DNA of 44,329 bases from Halomonas sp. UBA3074 (GCF_002366715.1 NZ_DFBS01000041.1:1-44329); one strand, 5' to 3'. Positions 16,587-26,523 are shown, counted from the stretch's first letter. Program-made: numbers and translations. Notes: generated by a model from the sequence alone, not told the origin.

Positions 16587-17114
16587 GGAAACACTACAAA
16601 AAACCGCCTGAGCTTGCAGGTAGTCATCGTCAGGGAATTGGTATCTAGCTTTTTGTCACCGTCTGCCAAAGCTGCCCTATGAATAGAGTTCTTCGCTGTG
16701 CTAGCGCAAGAAAAAGCCTTGCTGCGCAAATTGTCGACTAGCGTACCCTCCATCAGTGACGGAAACCGCTGTAAACCGACGGCCGGCTTCCCGCGTTCAC
16801 GGCCTATTAGCTTCACGGAGCCCGCCCCGGCTCGTTCAGACCAGACTAATCGTTATGCTTTTTACCAAATAAAATTCCAACACGCGCGCGCCGCAACGGC
16901 TCACCGATCAAGACGATCAGCCCGACCCCAACCGCAATGGCGAGCATATCGGAAGGTATCAGCTTGAAACCGCCTAAGGCGATCAGCAAAGCTGTGGCCG
17001 CAGCCGGCGGGTGCGAGGCCTTAAGTAGCTGCTGAACGAGCAGGCAAATTCCCATCGCGATGGCCGATGCGACGACGCGCGACAGGGGCATGGTCTGGCT
17101 CGACAGCACCGATG
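16587..17114. repeat. Direct repeat A, 528 bp (copy at 22824-23352)
   Basis: This segment is repeated in the same orientation at 22824-23352. Matching begins at GGAAACACTACAAAAAACC and ends at CGACAGCACCGATG. The right 270 bases of it code, on the minus strand, for the end of the HPP-family gene, and the left 260 bases are non-coding. The copies differ at scattered bases, more in the non-coding half. They bracket the short-chain dehydrogenase remnant and the whole formate dehydrogenase locus. Confidence 0.9.
16846..17114 (-). pseudogene. HPP-family membrane protein, truncated copy
   Basis: The C-terminal half of the HPP protein encoded intact at 23084-23623. It contains SHPPAAATALLIALGGFK and the final IGEPLRRAR segment. 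Homology stops sharply at 17114, where the intact copy continues into GASQAPSVLSS; the bases beyond are unrelated. The N-terminal two helices are lost. Confidence 0.85.
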
Positions 17115-17284
17115 CCCATACGAGGAGCCGGTTAAGCTGTGTACTCAATCGGCAAGGAGTGTCGGTAGACGTCATTTGTCCACGGACACGGGTGGCTGAT
17201 CAAAAACATTAATCACATGCTACAGGCCTCGCGCGCTAGGTAGCCCACGCGAGAATATAACGTTCACGTTCATCGCGCCCGCCT

Positions 17285-17948
17285 TTACCAAGGGAGTGAC
17301 TCCCCATTGCTATGCCATAACCCACCATTGTTATCTAGTGTCAGCGCTTCAATACGTGCGGCAATGCCCAATGCAGCCTCTTGTGGACTGATCAATCCAC
17401 CAGAATTAACCATGCGTGTTTTCACATAGCTGGGATGAAGGTGAGCCACGGCAATACCCAACGACCTCAAGTCCATCGCCAACGATTTACCAAACGCATT
17501 GAAAGCAGCTTTAGAGGCTCGGTAACCTAGCACCCACCGGAGTCGTTATCCGCTAGTGAGCCCATGTGGCTAGTGATATTAGCGAACTTGCTACCCTTTT
17601 TAAGATTTGGTAGTAGCGCTTCCACTACTCGCTGTGGCGCATAGACGGTGATTTCTATCTGCTCGCGGATACTATCGAAATCAACACCACCTAGTAACTC
17701 ATCGCGAAGCAGTCCGCGTTGTTAATTAATAGATCTACCTCTTGGCCATTAAGCGCCTCGACCAGCCGGGCGACGTCGCCAGGCCGGGTGTCATCAATGC
17801 CCTCATTCACCTGATCGGCCTCGCGATCTAGTTCTTCCGACGACTGGCGGCAGGCACCGAACACTCGCCATCCAGCATCAAAATAGTGTTCTGCGAGCAC
17901 CAAACCTACACCGCGGTTGACACCCGTAACGACAACTGCCGATTTCAT
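17285..17948 (-). pseudogene. Short-chain dehydrogenase, frameshifted
   Basis: The minus strand starts at ATG 17948 with MKSAVVVTGVNRGVGLVLAEHYF (TGxxxGxG NAD-binding motif) and LLINNADC (NNAG motif with the Gly changed to Asp). A frame change at about 17695 is followed by ELLGGVDFDSIREQIEITVYAPQRVVEALLPNLKKGSKFANITSHMGS, and a second change at about 17535 by LGYRASKAAFNAFGKSLAMDL (YxxxK catalytic motif). Two frameshifts make it non-functional unless they are sequencing errors. Substrate unknown. Confidence 0.85.
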
Positions 17949-18171
17949 TTTTGTCCCTCGCTTCCTTTCCTAATGTGTCCTACCAAGCCTAGGTGATAAT
18001 AGCGCTACTGACCTGGAATAACCCACAAGACGTGCCCTTAATATACATTCAATCCCTTGGTTAAACTTGTGCAACCCAAGGCTTCTTGACTATGTTTCAA
18101 GTTATGTATGCGAATCGACACAGAGGTAGAGCTGCATATTAAAAATAAAGAATTCATGGAGGAATGCCCAT

Positions 18172-21138
18172 ATGAGCCAGCCGTGCACGATCATTTTCGA
18201 TGGAGAAGAAATAAGAGGCATCGCCGATGAGCCATTGATCGACTTTCTAGAAGGTCATGGCATCGCTTTGCCAAGTGTTTGTTATCATCCCTCGCTAGGG
18301 GCGATTGAAACCTGCGATGCCTGCTGGGTCGAAGTCAATGGAGAGCTAAAACGAGGCTGCGCGCTGCGTACCCAAGAAGGGATGCAAATTTCCAGCCGTG
18401 ATCCACAGGCTGTTGCAGCACGCCACGAAGGAATGGATCGCCTGCTTAGCAAGCATGAGCTGTACTGTACGGTATGTGAAAACAATAATGGCGATTGCAG
18501 CCTGCATAACGCAGTGGTGGAAATGGATATCCCCATTCAACGTTATGAGTTTCAACCTAAACCGCATGCTAAAGACACTACTAGTCCGTTTTATACCTAC
18601 GATCCTGACCAATGCATTCTGTGTGGCCGTTGTGTCGAAGCGTGTCAGAACATCGAAGTCAATGAAACCTTAAGCATTGACTACGCCAGTGAAAACCCTC
18701 GCGTACTTTGGGATGGCGGCAAGGAAATCAATGATTCAAGCTGCGTTCATTGTGGACATTGCGTCACTGTTTGCCCTTGCAACGCACTGATGGAAAATAG
18801 CATGGATGAGCATGCGGGTCCGCTTACCTCCATGCCATGGTCACTTAAACGGCCGATGATCGAAATCGTCAAGAAAATCGAAACGACCATCAGCGCTAAG
18901 CCCATCACAGGGATTTCGGAAATAGATTCAGCTTGGCGCCAGCCCGGCATCAAACGCACTAAAACAGTCTGTACCTATTGTGGCGTCGGTTGCTCATTTG
19001 AAATGTGGACGCGCGATCGTCATATCCTCAAGGTTCAACCTTCCCCTGACGCTCCTGCCAACGGTATTTCTACCTGTATTAAAGGTAAATTTGCCTGGGA
19101 TTTCGTTAATAGCGAGAAACGACTGACCACTCCACTGATCCGTGAGAATGGCCGCTTTCGTGAAGCCAGTTGGGAGGAAGCATTAGATCTCGTAGCTCGC
19201 AGGTTGCTTGAAGTCCGCGACACGCATGGTTCTAACAGTCTGGGTTTTATTGGCTCAAGTAAGGCCAGCAATGAAGAAGCTTACCTAACTCAGAAAATCG
19301 CTCGTTTGATCATCGGCACTAACAGTGTCGATAACTCCTCGCGCTATTGCCAAAACCCCGCCACTAAAGGCTTGTTTCGCACTGTCGGCTACGGTGGAGA
19401 CGCCGGTACCATCAAAGATATTGAGCAAGCTGAGGTGGTCGTGTTAGTGGGTAGCAATACGGCCGAAAACCATCCTGTGATTGCTTCAAAGATTAAAGCT
19501 GCGCAAAAACTACGCGGCCAAAAATTGATCGTCATGGACCCACGCAAGCACGAGATGGCCGAACGCGCTGATATTTTTCTACGCCCCAATGCCAGCACTG
19601 ACCTTATTTGGGCTTCGGCTCTGTCGCGTTATATGTTCGATAACCACTTAGCGGACCTGGATTTTCTGGGAAGATGGGTCAATAACGTGGAGGAGTACCG
19701 CCGCTCATTGGAGCCATTCACCTTGGATTTCGCCGAATTCAAGACAGGGATTTCCAAGCAGGAGCTAATCAACACCGCCGAAATGATTGGCCGGGCAAAA
19801 AACGTCTGCCTGCTGTGGGCGATGGGAATCACCCAGCACTCCCACGGCTCGGATACTAGTACTGCACTTTCCAACTTACTACTGGTAACAGGTAATTATG
19901 GCAAGCCCGGCACTGGCGGTTACCCTATGCGTGGCCATAATAATGTGCAGGGTGCGAGCGATTTTGGCTGCCTACGCAATATGTACCCCGGCTATGATAA
20001 AGTCACCGATGAGAGCGCACGACAGCGCTGGGCTAAAGGCTGGGGCGTCGATCCGAGCCAGCTCTCTAATGAGGTCGGTGAAGGCAATTTCCTCATGGTG
20101 CAATCGGCCGACCAGGGCGATATCAAAGCGATGTATGTGATTGGCGAGGAAACTGCTTTTTCCGATGCCAATACTCATAACGTACATTCCGCCTTTGAAA
20201 ATCTTGATTTTATGGTGGTGCAGGATATCTTTTTAAGCCGTACTGCGGAGTTTGCTGATGTAGTGCTGCCCGCCTGCCCTAGCGTTGAAAAAGACGGAAC
20301 ATTTGTCAATACGGAACGGCGTATCCAACGCTTCTATGAAGTGCTGCCACCACTTGGTGACAGTCGTCCTGATTGGCGTATCCTTACCGACTTGGCCGCT
20401 CGTATGGGCCATGATTGGGGTTACACACACCCTTCTCAGATTATGCAAGAGTGCGCCTCTATCTCGCCGATGTTCGCTGGCGTCACCTACGAACGCCTGG
20501 AGGGCTGGAAATCCCTGTCGTGGCCAGTAGCTGCGGATGGTACTGATACACCCCTTCTGTATACCGATGGATTTCATACAGAAGACGGCAAGGCCAACCT
20601 TTTCCCGATGGAGTGGAAGGAGCCTGAAGAAGCTACCGATGCGGAATATGATTTATCACTCGATAATGGTCGGATACTTGAACAATTCCAAGGGGCCAAT
20701 CAGACAGGCCGCTCGCAAGGCATCTGGGATCAGGCCCCGCATGGCTTTGTCGAAGTTAGCCCTGAACTTGCCGCCGAGCGGGGCATCAAGGAAGGCACTT
20801 GGGTACGGATTACTTCACGACGCGGCAGTATCGATTTCCCAGCGTTAATTACTGACCGTGTGGCTGGCAAGACCCTGTTCATGCCAATCCATTTCGGCAA
20901 GCCGGGAGTGAACGCCCTAACGGGCGAACATAACGACCCCGTTGTACAAACGCCGGCCTACAAGGAGACAGCCGTCAAACTTGAGGTGCTCGACAAGCGC
21001 ACAGAACCGCCACTACCCAGTACTAACTATCGCTTCGGGCGGCGCACGCCTAATCAAGGCGTAGCGGTTGAGGTCAAGTGGATGCAAGAAGATTATCGGT
21101 TACCGCCCGCCCAGCAAACCAATCCGAGGAAAATGTAA
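18172..21138 (+). CDS. fdhF: Cytoplasmic formate dehydrogenase alpha subunit, NuoG-like N-terminus
   Basis: A 988-residue Mo/W-bisPGD enzyme predicted to oxidise formate to CO2. Domains in order: a [2Fe-2S] ferredoxin (C37, C48, C51, C63), a His-Cys3 cluster (H95, C99, C102, C109), two [4Fe-4S] motifs (C148/151/154/158 and C191/194/197/201), the catalytic-domain cluster CTYCGVGC with C302, and the active site SSRYCQN, where C393 is the metal ligand in place of selenocysteine. A molydopterin dinucleotide-binding domain ends the chain. GGAGG precedes the ATG. It is coupled (TAATG) to a DUF1641 gene, the arrangement known from Bacillus yrhE-yrhD. No FdhB (NuoEF-like) gene is nearby, so the electron acceptor is unknown. 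Confidence 0.92.
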   Translation: MSQPCTIIFDGEEIRGIADEPLIDFLEGHGIALPSVCYHPSLGAIETCDACWVEVNGELKRGCALRTQEGMQISSRDPQAVAARHEGMDRLLSKHELYCTVCENNNGDCSLHNAVVEMDIPIQRYEFQPKPHAKDTTSPFYTYDPDQCILCGRCVEACQNIEVNETLSIDYASENPRVLWDGGKEINDSSCVHCGHCVTVCPCNALMENSMDEHAGPLTSMPWSLKRPMIEIVKKIETTISAKPITGISEIDSAWRQPGIKRTKTVCTYCGVGCSFEMWTRDRHILKVQPSPDAPANGISTCIKGKFAWDFVNSEKRLTTPLIRENGRFREASWEEALDLVARRLLEVRDTHGSNSLGFIGSSKASNEEAYLTQKIARLIIGTNSVDNSSRYCQNPATKGLFRTVGYGGDAGTIKDIEQAEVVVLVGSNTAENHPVIASKIKAAQKLRGQKLIVMDPRKHEMAERADIFLRPNASTDLIWASALSRYMFDNHLADLDFLGRWVNNVEEYRRSLEPFTLDFAEFKTGISKQELINTAEMIGRAKNVCLLWAMGITQHSHGSDTSTALSNLLLVTGNYGKPGTGGYPMRGHNNVQGASDFGCLRNMYPGYDKVTDESARQRWAKGWGVDPSQLSNEVGEGNFLMVQSADQGDIKAMYVIGEETAFSDANTHNVHSAFENLDFMVVQDIFLSRTAEFADVVLPACPSVEKDGTFVNTERRIQRFYEVLPPLGDSRPDWRILTDLAARMGHDWGYTHPSQIMQECASISPMFAGVTYERLEGWKSLSWPVAADGTDTPLLYTDGFHTEDGKANLFPMEWKEPEEATDAEYDLSLDNGRILEQFQGANQTGRSQGIWDQAPHGFVEVSPELAAERGIKEGTWVRITSRRGSIDFPALITDRVAGKTLFMPIHFGKPGVNALTGEHNDPVVQTPAYKETAVKLEVLDKRTEPPLPSTNYRFGRRTPNQGVAVEVKWMQEDYRLPPAQQTNPRKM

Positions 21139-21665
21139 TGGCCGAACGAATCTCCCAGGACGTGACGCCGCCAAAGATAGGCCCTGATGCTCACGAAGAG
21201 TTAGAGACCCTGCTTCAGACCCTACATGAGCATGGGGTGCTGCGCTTTACTAACGATATGGTGGCCGCCAATTCCGATATTATTCGTATCTTGGTTAACG
21301 GACTGAGTAAAGAAGGGTCTCTCAACGCTATTCAAAATATCTCGATCATGGCGATGACCTTGTCCTCCATCCCCCCGGATCGTTTTTACCAAGTGATGTT
21401 CGCGATTAAGGAGGGGATGGGCGAGGTCAGCAGCTATCATGGTAATGAAAAGAGTAGTGAAAAGAGTGACGCAAAGACCGCTGAAGAAACTGACAACAAA
21501 GAAGCACCAGGTATCCGCGGTCTGTATAAGCTGCTGCACGACGATGAACTCTGGCATGCCATCCAGCCACTACTGGCGGGGTTAAGAGCTTTTTCCGAGC
21601 GGCTCGACAAGCCTATCGACAAGCCAGTCACCGACTTTACCGGCAAGGCGACAGAGGGACCATAA
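21138..21665 (+). CDS. DUF1641 protein, formate dehydrogenase partner
   Basis: A 175-residue protein beginning at ATG 21138, overlapping the fdhF-like stop by one base. It has the DUF1641 features: LLQTLHEHGVLRFTNDMVAANSDIIRILVNGLSKEGSLNAIQNISIM, followed by a charged linker and GIRGLYKLLHDDELWHAIQPLLAGLRAFSERL. In Firmicutes and Proteobacteria such genes sit directly after cytoplasmic formate dehydrogenase genes, and the product is considered an accessory subunit. No cofactor motif is visible. The Lys/Glu-rich stretch around residue 105-125 is probably a flexible linker. Confidence 0.85.
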   Translation: MAERISQDVTPPKIGPDAHEELETLLQTLHEHGVLRFTNDMVAANSDIIRILVNGLSKEGSLNAIQNISIMAMTLSSIPPDRFYQVMFAIKEGMGEVSSYHGNEKSSEKSDAKTAEETDNKEAPGIRGLYKLLHDDELWHAIQPLLAGLRAFSERLDKPIDKPVTDFTGKATEGP

Positions 21666-21697
21666 ACCACGAACACGCTGGTAAATGAGTGCCCAGA

Positions 21698-22564
21698 CTA
21701 GGCTGAGCGTTTGTTGACGGCACTATTGGGCAACACATAAGAGGGTCCGAGAATCCGCTCCGAGCCTGAGTAAATATTAAAACGACCCTCGCGCAGAAAT
21801 CCTACCAGTGTTATACCGAACTCTCTTGCCAGCCGCACCGCATAACTGCTGGGGGCGGAAATCGCGCATACAACCGACACCCGCGCCATGATACATTTCT
21901 GAATGAGCTCGAAACTAGCTCGTCCACTTAGTAGCATGATGCGATCAGAAAGCGGCAGCTGATTATTCAATACTGCCCATCCATTCAATTTGTCCACCGC
22001 ATTATGACGTCCAACATCTTCTCGTAATACCAGTAGTTGCCCACTGGTATCAAACAGGGCAGCGGCGTGTAACCCGCCGGTTTGCTCGAAGAGTGTTTGA
22101 TGCTTGTGTAGCTCTGCTGGCAACGAAGAGAGCAGTTGTCGACTCAACTGATTGGAAAATGCTAAAGGTGGCAGCCCCTGCATAGCCTCAAGATTCAGCT
22201 TTTTCTTACCGCATACGCCACAGGCGCTGTTAGAGAGAGATGAACGCTCCAAGCGTTCGGCCTTAGTGGCATTAAAGCGCTTAAGCACTACTTGCAGTAC
22301 ATTGGGCTGCCCGACTAGATGGTCGATAACTTCAAAGTCATCCTTAGTACGCGCGAGCCCCTCGCTTAGCATTAATCCGGCGGCCAGTTCTCGATCGTGG
22401 CCTGGTGTTCGCATAGTGATAACAGGTTCGGCACCCGATAGGCGGATTTCCAACGCCTCTTCGATGGCCAAAGCGTCCTCTCTGGCGGTGATACCTTTGG
22501 CGTCTAAGGTGAGGATATCCAAATGAATATCGCCGTATTCGTGCGCGTTCCTCGCTATATCCAT
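21698..22564 (-). CDS. fdhD: Formate dehydrogenase accessory sulfurtransferase FdhD
   Basis: A 288-residue protein that transfers sulfur to the molybdenum cofactor and is needed for formate dehydrogenase activity. It has the catalytic CGVCGKK motif near residue 120, the LREDVGRHNAVDKLNGW signature near residue 180 and LSGRASFELIQKC near residue 210. AAGGAG lies before the ATG. It is convergent with fdhF-DUF1641, 33 bases apart. It probably serves fdhF; whether the second molybdoenzyme also needs it cannot be told. Confidence 0.93.
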   Translation of the reverse strand: MDIARNAHEYGDIHLDILTLDAKGITAREDALAIEEALEIRLSGAEPVITMRTPGHDRELAAGLMLSEGLARTKDDFEVIDHLVGQPNVLQVVLKRFNATKAERLERSSLSNSACGVCGKKKLNLEAMQGLPPLAFSNQLSRQLLSSLPAELHKHQTLFEQTGGLHAAALFDTSGQLLVLREDVGRHNAVDKLNGWAVLNNQLPLSDRIMLLSGRASFELIQKCIMARVSVVCAISAPSSYAVRLAREFGITLVGFLREGRFNIYSGSERILGPSYVLPNSAVNKRSA

Positions 22565-22823
22565 TGTAAGCTCCTTGCCCTGGTCTCTTCCTGAGTCGCG
22601 GCCACTTTTTTAGCAAGCAACAAGTCCACTATCTTTGAGGCTAGTTCAGCTTTTACCACCTGCCAATAAGATATGTGCTTAATCCTCCACATACCGCTAA
22701 AAAACCGCTATTCATATATATAGGTAACCGTACGCTGTCCAGCATCAAGGTGTCATCGCTTGTTCACCTACTTGACTCCGCATTGTCATTCCCCCCGTCC
22801 AGGATCCTTACAAAGAGAATATA

Positions 22824-23352
22824 GGAAACACTACAAAAAACCGCCTGAGCTTCCAGGCAGCCATCGACAGGGTATCGGTATCTAGCTTTCTGTCACCGTC
22901 TGCCAAAGCTGCCCTATGGATAGAGTTCTTCGCTGTGCTAGCGCAAGAAAAAGCCTTGCTGCGCAGATTGTCGAGTGGCGTACCCTCCATTGAGTGACGG
23001 AAACCGCTGTAAATCGACGATTAGTTTTCCGTGTTCACAGTCTATTAGCCTCACGGAGCCCGCCGCAACCCGCTCAGATCAAACTATTTATTACGCTTAT
23101 CACCAAACAAAATTCCAGCACGTGCGCGTCGCAACGGCTCACCGATCAAGACGATCAGCCCGACCCCAACCGCAATGGCGAGCATATCGGAAGGTACCAG
23201 CTTGAAACCGCCTAAGGCGATCAGCAGAGCTGTGGCCGCAGCCGGCGGGTGCGAGGCCTTAAGTAGCTGCTGAACGAGCAGGCAAATTCCCATCGCGATG
23301 GCCGATGCACCGACGCGCGACAGGGGCATGGTCTGGCTCGACAGCACCGATG
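22824..23352. repeat. Direct repeat B, 529 bp (copy at 16587-17114)
   Basis: Same-orientation copy of 16587-17114. It contains the end of the intact HPP gene and 260 bases downstream of it. This copy is likely the source, because here the HPP homology continues past the repeat end to a full gene. Confidence 0.9.
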
Positions 23353-23623
23353 GGGCCTGGCTCGCCCCGGTCAGTAGAACACCGACTGCGCCTGCGGCCA
23401 CGCCAATCAAATGCCCCATCACCGTGTTGTAAAGCCTGGCCGACTCTAGGTTGGGCTTGTGCACATGCAGGAAAATGCTCGGACCCAGGCTGGGGAATAG
23501 CCAGGGTTGACCGGCAATGACCGCTACACCCCCGATCAATAGCGTCGTGAATGCAGCGGTGACCGGGGACCAGAACCACTCCGGTCCGCCAAATGGCTTT
23601 CCATTCTTCGTATCCTCGCCCAT
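23084..23623 (-). CDS. HPP-family integral membrane protein
   Basis: A 179-residue protein with four transmembrane helices and the family signature SHPPAAATALL in the third loop; PSLGPSIFLHVHKPNLESARLYNTVMGHLIG lies earlier. The frame opens at TTG 23626, but the ATG at 23623 overlaps the stop of the molybdoenzyme gene (TGATG), so translation is coupled. HPP proteins in cyanobacteria and chloroplasts have been linked to nitrite transport, which would suit a nitrate- or nitrite-type partner enzyme, but function in bacteria is uncertain. A truncated copy lies at 16846-17114. Confidence 0.85.
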   Translation of the reverse strand: MGEDTKNGKPFGGPEWFWSPVTAAFTTLLIGGVAVIAGQPWLFPSLGPSIFLHVHKPNLESARLYNTVMGHLIGVAAGAVGVLLTGASQAPSVLSSQTMPLSRVGASAIAMGICLLVQQLLKASHPPAAATALLIALGGFKLVPSDMLAIAVGVGLIVLIGEPLRRARAGILFGDKRNK

Positions 23624-26451
23624 CAACTTGGCACTATCAGACTTTGCGGAGCGGTCTGCTTGATTCGCGTCTTCAGCCAGGCCAATTGCCGACTGTTATG
23701 CTCCGACATGCGCTGCAATAGCTCCATCATTTCGTCGTCGCGCAGCGCCTGCGTAGCTTGCTTCAACACAACGATCGATATATGCGATTCCTGTGCCAGC
23801 AACCAGCAATCATGCAAATCACGCAGTAGCGAAAGAGGGCCCTTATGGTGGCTCGGCTGAAGCACCTCAAGCAGCTTATCTGCCTCCTTTTCCTGAGTTT
23901 CGCCGTAGCGCTGGATGCATGGTTGCAAGTCTTCGGAATGCTCTTGTGAGAAGCGCGCTAGCATTTTGCATATCGCGCCAATGTCCGGCTCGGCTTTATG
24001 CTTTTCCGCCACGGCGAACAGCGCCTGAGCAGTGGCGCGCGAGCTATCGTCGAGCAGACCGAGGTAATCGGCCACATGCGCCCTGGGGTTCTCCGAAGCC
24101 TCCTTTAAATGCTCGTCGCGCATCGGATCATCCATCTCGAAGGGCTCGCCCGGTTGCATCTTTCGCAAACGCACCGCGGCGTACTTGAAATACGGCTGTT
24201 TGCTCACCGGATCCCACTCATACAGCGTCATCTCGTTGACTGCTCGAGGCCGCTCGTCATTGTCCCAGTAGCCATAGTGAAACGGCATGAACACATGGCC
24301 TGGCTCGATATCACCAATACGCGCTGGAGCGTAGGCCCACCCGCGCCGGCTCTCAATCTGCAACATGTCTCTTTCTTCGATCCCCAGGCGCTCTGCATCT
24401 TCGCCATTAAGCTGGATAAAGGCATCCGGCGCAGCTTCGTTCAGCTCGCGAGAATGGGCAGTCTTGGTTCGCGTGTGGAATTGGAACACCACTCTTCCGG
24501 TGGTCAAGTGCAACGGATAGTCCTCATCGACTATTTCGTGAGGAACAACGTAGTCGGCGCCCTTCAAAAGAGCGCGGCCAGCGGGGTTCAGCGCTTTAAA
24601 CGTTTTGGGCGTGACGGCCGCACCGGTGTCCAGGTCATGACCGAAGTTCTCCGCTGTGTCGTAGAATGTACGGAAAACATAGTCGGAATAGAGGTGTTCG
24701 CGCCCGTGCGGATACTGCTCATTGCACGGCCACTGGATACCGGAGCCGCCGCTTAGTTTCTCATAGCTCATGCCCGTGTAGTCGCAGAGTTGGCCCCGCG
24801 TACATTCGCGCCACGCATCAAACGCTTCCTCGGGCGTGTTCCACTTGATCAACGGCTCGCCATCCTTGTCTCGAAAATCCATGCGGCGTGCATAATCAAG
24901 CCAGATATCGAGGTCGGCTCGCGCCTCGCCGGGGGGCTCGATGGCCTTATGCGAAATATGCACTGTCCGGTCGACGTTCGTGAAGCAGCCTGTTTTCTCG
25001 CCCCAGATCGCTGCCGGCAGCACGACATCGGCCAGAAGGGTCGTCTCGGTATGAAAACCATCTTGAGCCACCACGAAGAGATCTTTGCGAGCGAGCATCG
25101 CGCGTACTCGATGTAGGTCCGGCAGCGACACGGCGGGATTGGTGGCCGAGATCCAGAGCATCTTTAAAGTACCTTTTTCCGCGTAGCGGAAGATCTCCAA
25201 TGCATGGGTCGGCGGTTTCCAGGCGGGGAGCTGTTCTTTTTCTATGTTCCACAGATCCGCCAGTTGCTGGACATGGTCCGGGTTTTCCCAGTTACGAAAG
25301 GCCGGCAAGTCGCCGTCGGCACCGCACTCGCGCGTGTTCTGTGCCGTGGGTTGGCCATTCATTTGTAATACACCGCTGCCAGGCTTCCCGATCAGGCCAC
25401 GGATGAGGTTAATGTTGTTGACCTGAACCGCAGCGGCCGTTGCCTGGTTAGACTGATAGACGCCCTGCAAGACAGTAGAGACCAAGCTTTTAACCTCACC
25501 GAGAATGGTGGCAGCAGCACGCAGGTCAGCTACCGGCACGTCAGTCAGTTCTTCGACACGCTCCGGCGAATACTTCGCCACCGTTTGCCTGAGCTTGTCG
25601 AAGTCCATCGTGTGATTGTCGATGAAGTCCTGGTCGATATGCCCCGCTTCAATAATCAGGTGGAGCAGGCCGTTGAGCAGCGGCACGTTGGTGCCGACCC
25701 GTGGCGCCAGGTGAACGTCCGCCTTGGCCGCAGTGGCTGTACGCCGCGGATCGATTACCACCAGCTTGGGCGGGTTGGGTCCACTTAGCCGGTCGAGAAT
25801 CCGCATCCACAACACAGTCTGGGTATTGGAAATGTTATGGCCAACGTGAAGAATCCCCTCGGTCATATCCAGATCGGTATAGCTTCCCGGCTGACCGTCC
25901 GAGCCGAAGCTTTCCTTCAACGCTGCCGCAGCGGTTGCAGTGCATAATCGGGTATTACCGTCCATATGAGGTGTGCCGAGGCCAGCCTTACCGATCACGG
26001 CGAGGGTATAGTACTCCTCCAGAAATAGCTGGCCCGACGTATAGAAGCCTATTGCATTAGCCGTGTACTGCTCATAAATCTCTTTTGAGCGGCGCACGAT
26101 CAGCTCCATCGCTTCGTCCCAGCTAGCCGGTTCCAGTTGGCCGCTGTCACGGCGAATCAACGGCTGAGTGAGCCGATTATCGCTGTGGTTGGCAATCCAG
26201 CCATGCAACCCCTTCGGCCCGAGCCGACCTCGGTTGACCCGGTCATCGGTGCGACCGCGCACGCCGACGATTTTTCCTTCCTTGACGCCGATGTCTAACC
26301 CACATCCGTTCGAGCACAATACACAGGCCGATTGCACCCAGCGCTCAGGCTCGTCGGCAAGCTGATAATCAGGGCGATCGGGCCATTTGCCAACGTAGGG
26401 CGTTCTATCACCCCAGATATTGTCGATACTGTCTCGGGATTGTGCGGTCAT
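23623..26451 (-). CDS. Molybdopterin oxidoreductase (NasA/formate-dehydrogenase-like) with helical C-terminal extension
   Basis: A 942-residue bisPGD enzyme. C43, C46 and C50 (SACVLCSNGCG) are cluster ligands, but the usual fourth Cys (GRLCxKG) reads GRLGPKG, so Cys is replaced by Gly at about 78. The metal ligand is likely C170 in GNTRLCTATA. A dinucleotide-binding domain (YPLHLTTGRVVFQFHTRTKT, VFMPFHYG) ends near residue 790. The last 130 residues are helical and rich in His, Glu and Cys (AQESHISIVVLKQATQALRDDE, SEHNSRQLAWLKTRI) and look ferritin-like. The C-terminal [2Fe-2S] domain of NasA is absent. Substrate is unresolved between nitrate and formate. It is translationally coupled to the HPP gene; a set of GGTCTAG repeats lies upstream (26524-26569). 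Confidence 0.8.
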   Translation of the reverse strand: MTAQSRDSIDNIWGDRTPYVGKWPDRPDYQLADEPERWVQSACVLCSNGCGLDIGVKEGKIVGVRGRTDDRVNRGRLGPKGLHGWIANHSDNRLTQPLIRRDSGQLEPASWDEAMELIVRRSKEIYEQYTANAIGFYTSGQLFLEEYYTLAVIGKAGLGTPHMDGNTRLCTATAAAALKESFGSDGQPGSYTDLDMTEGILHVGHNISNTQTVLWMRILDRLSGPNPPKLVVIDPRRTATAAKADVHLAPRVGTNVPLLNGLLHLIIEAGHIDQDFIDNHTMDFDKLRQTVAKYSPERVEELTDVPVADLRAAATILGEVKSLVSTVLQGVYQSNQATAAAVQVNNINLIRGLIGKPGSGVLQMNGQPTAQNTRECGADGDLPAFRNWENPDHVQQLADLWNIEKEQLPAWKPPTHALEIFRYAEKGTLKMLWISATNPAVSLPDLHRVRAMLARKDLFVVAQDGFHTETTLLADVVLPAAIWGEKTGCFTNVDRTVHISHKAIEPPGEARADLDIWLDYARRMDFRDKDGEPLIKWNTPEEAFDAWRECTRGQLCDYTGMSYEKLSGGSGIQWPCNEQYPHGREHLYSDYVFRTFYDTAENFGHDLDTGAAVTPKTFKALNPAGRALLKGADYVVPHEIVDEDYPLHLTTGRVVFQFHTRTKTAHSRELNEAAPDAFIQLNGEDAERLGIEERDMLQIESRRGWAYAPARIGDIEPGHVFMPFHYGYWDNDERPRAVNEMTLYEWDPVSKQPYFKYAAVRLRKMQPGEPFEMDDPMRDEHLKEASENPRAHVADYLGLLDDSSRATAQALFAVAEKHKAEPDIGAICKMLARFSQEHSEDLQPCIQRYGETQEKEADKLLEVLQPSHHKGPLSLLRDLHDCWLLAQESHISIVVLKQATQALRDDEMMELLQRMSEHNSRQLAWLKTRIKQTAPQSLIVPS

Positions 26452-26523
26452 GGCAGGCTCCTAACATGCATGTATGTGACAACTGAGAGCAGCATAGTAG
26501 ATAACGGCCATCTCAACAGGAGC

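Noticed and set aside
19340..19360. Selenocysteine at the formate dehydrogenase active site
   Set aside because: The active-site codon in SSRYCQN is TGC, a normal Cys; no in-frame TGA is present in the gene.
22824..23080. Open frames in the 5' non-coding part of the 528-bp repeats (16583-16816, 22808-22990)
   Set aside because: The two copies differ by changes that break reading frames, and neither frame resembles a protein, so the repeat half is taken as non-coding.
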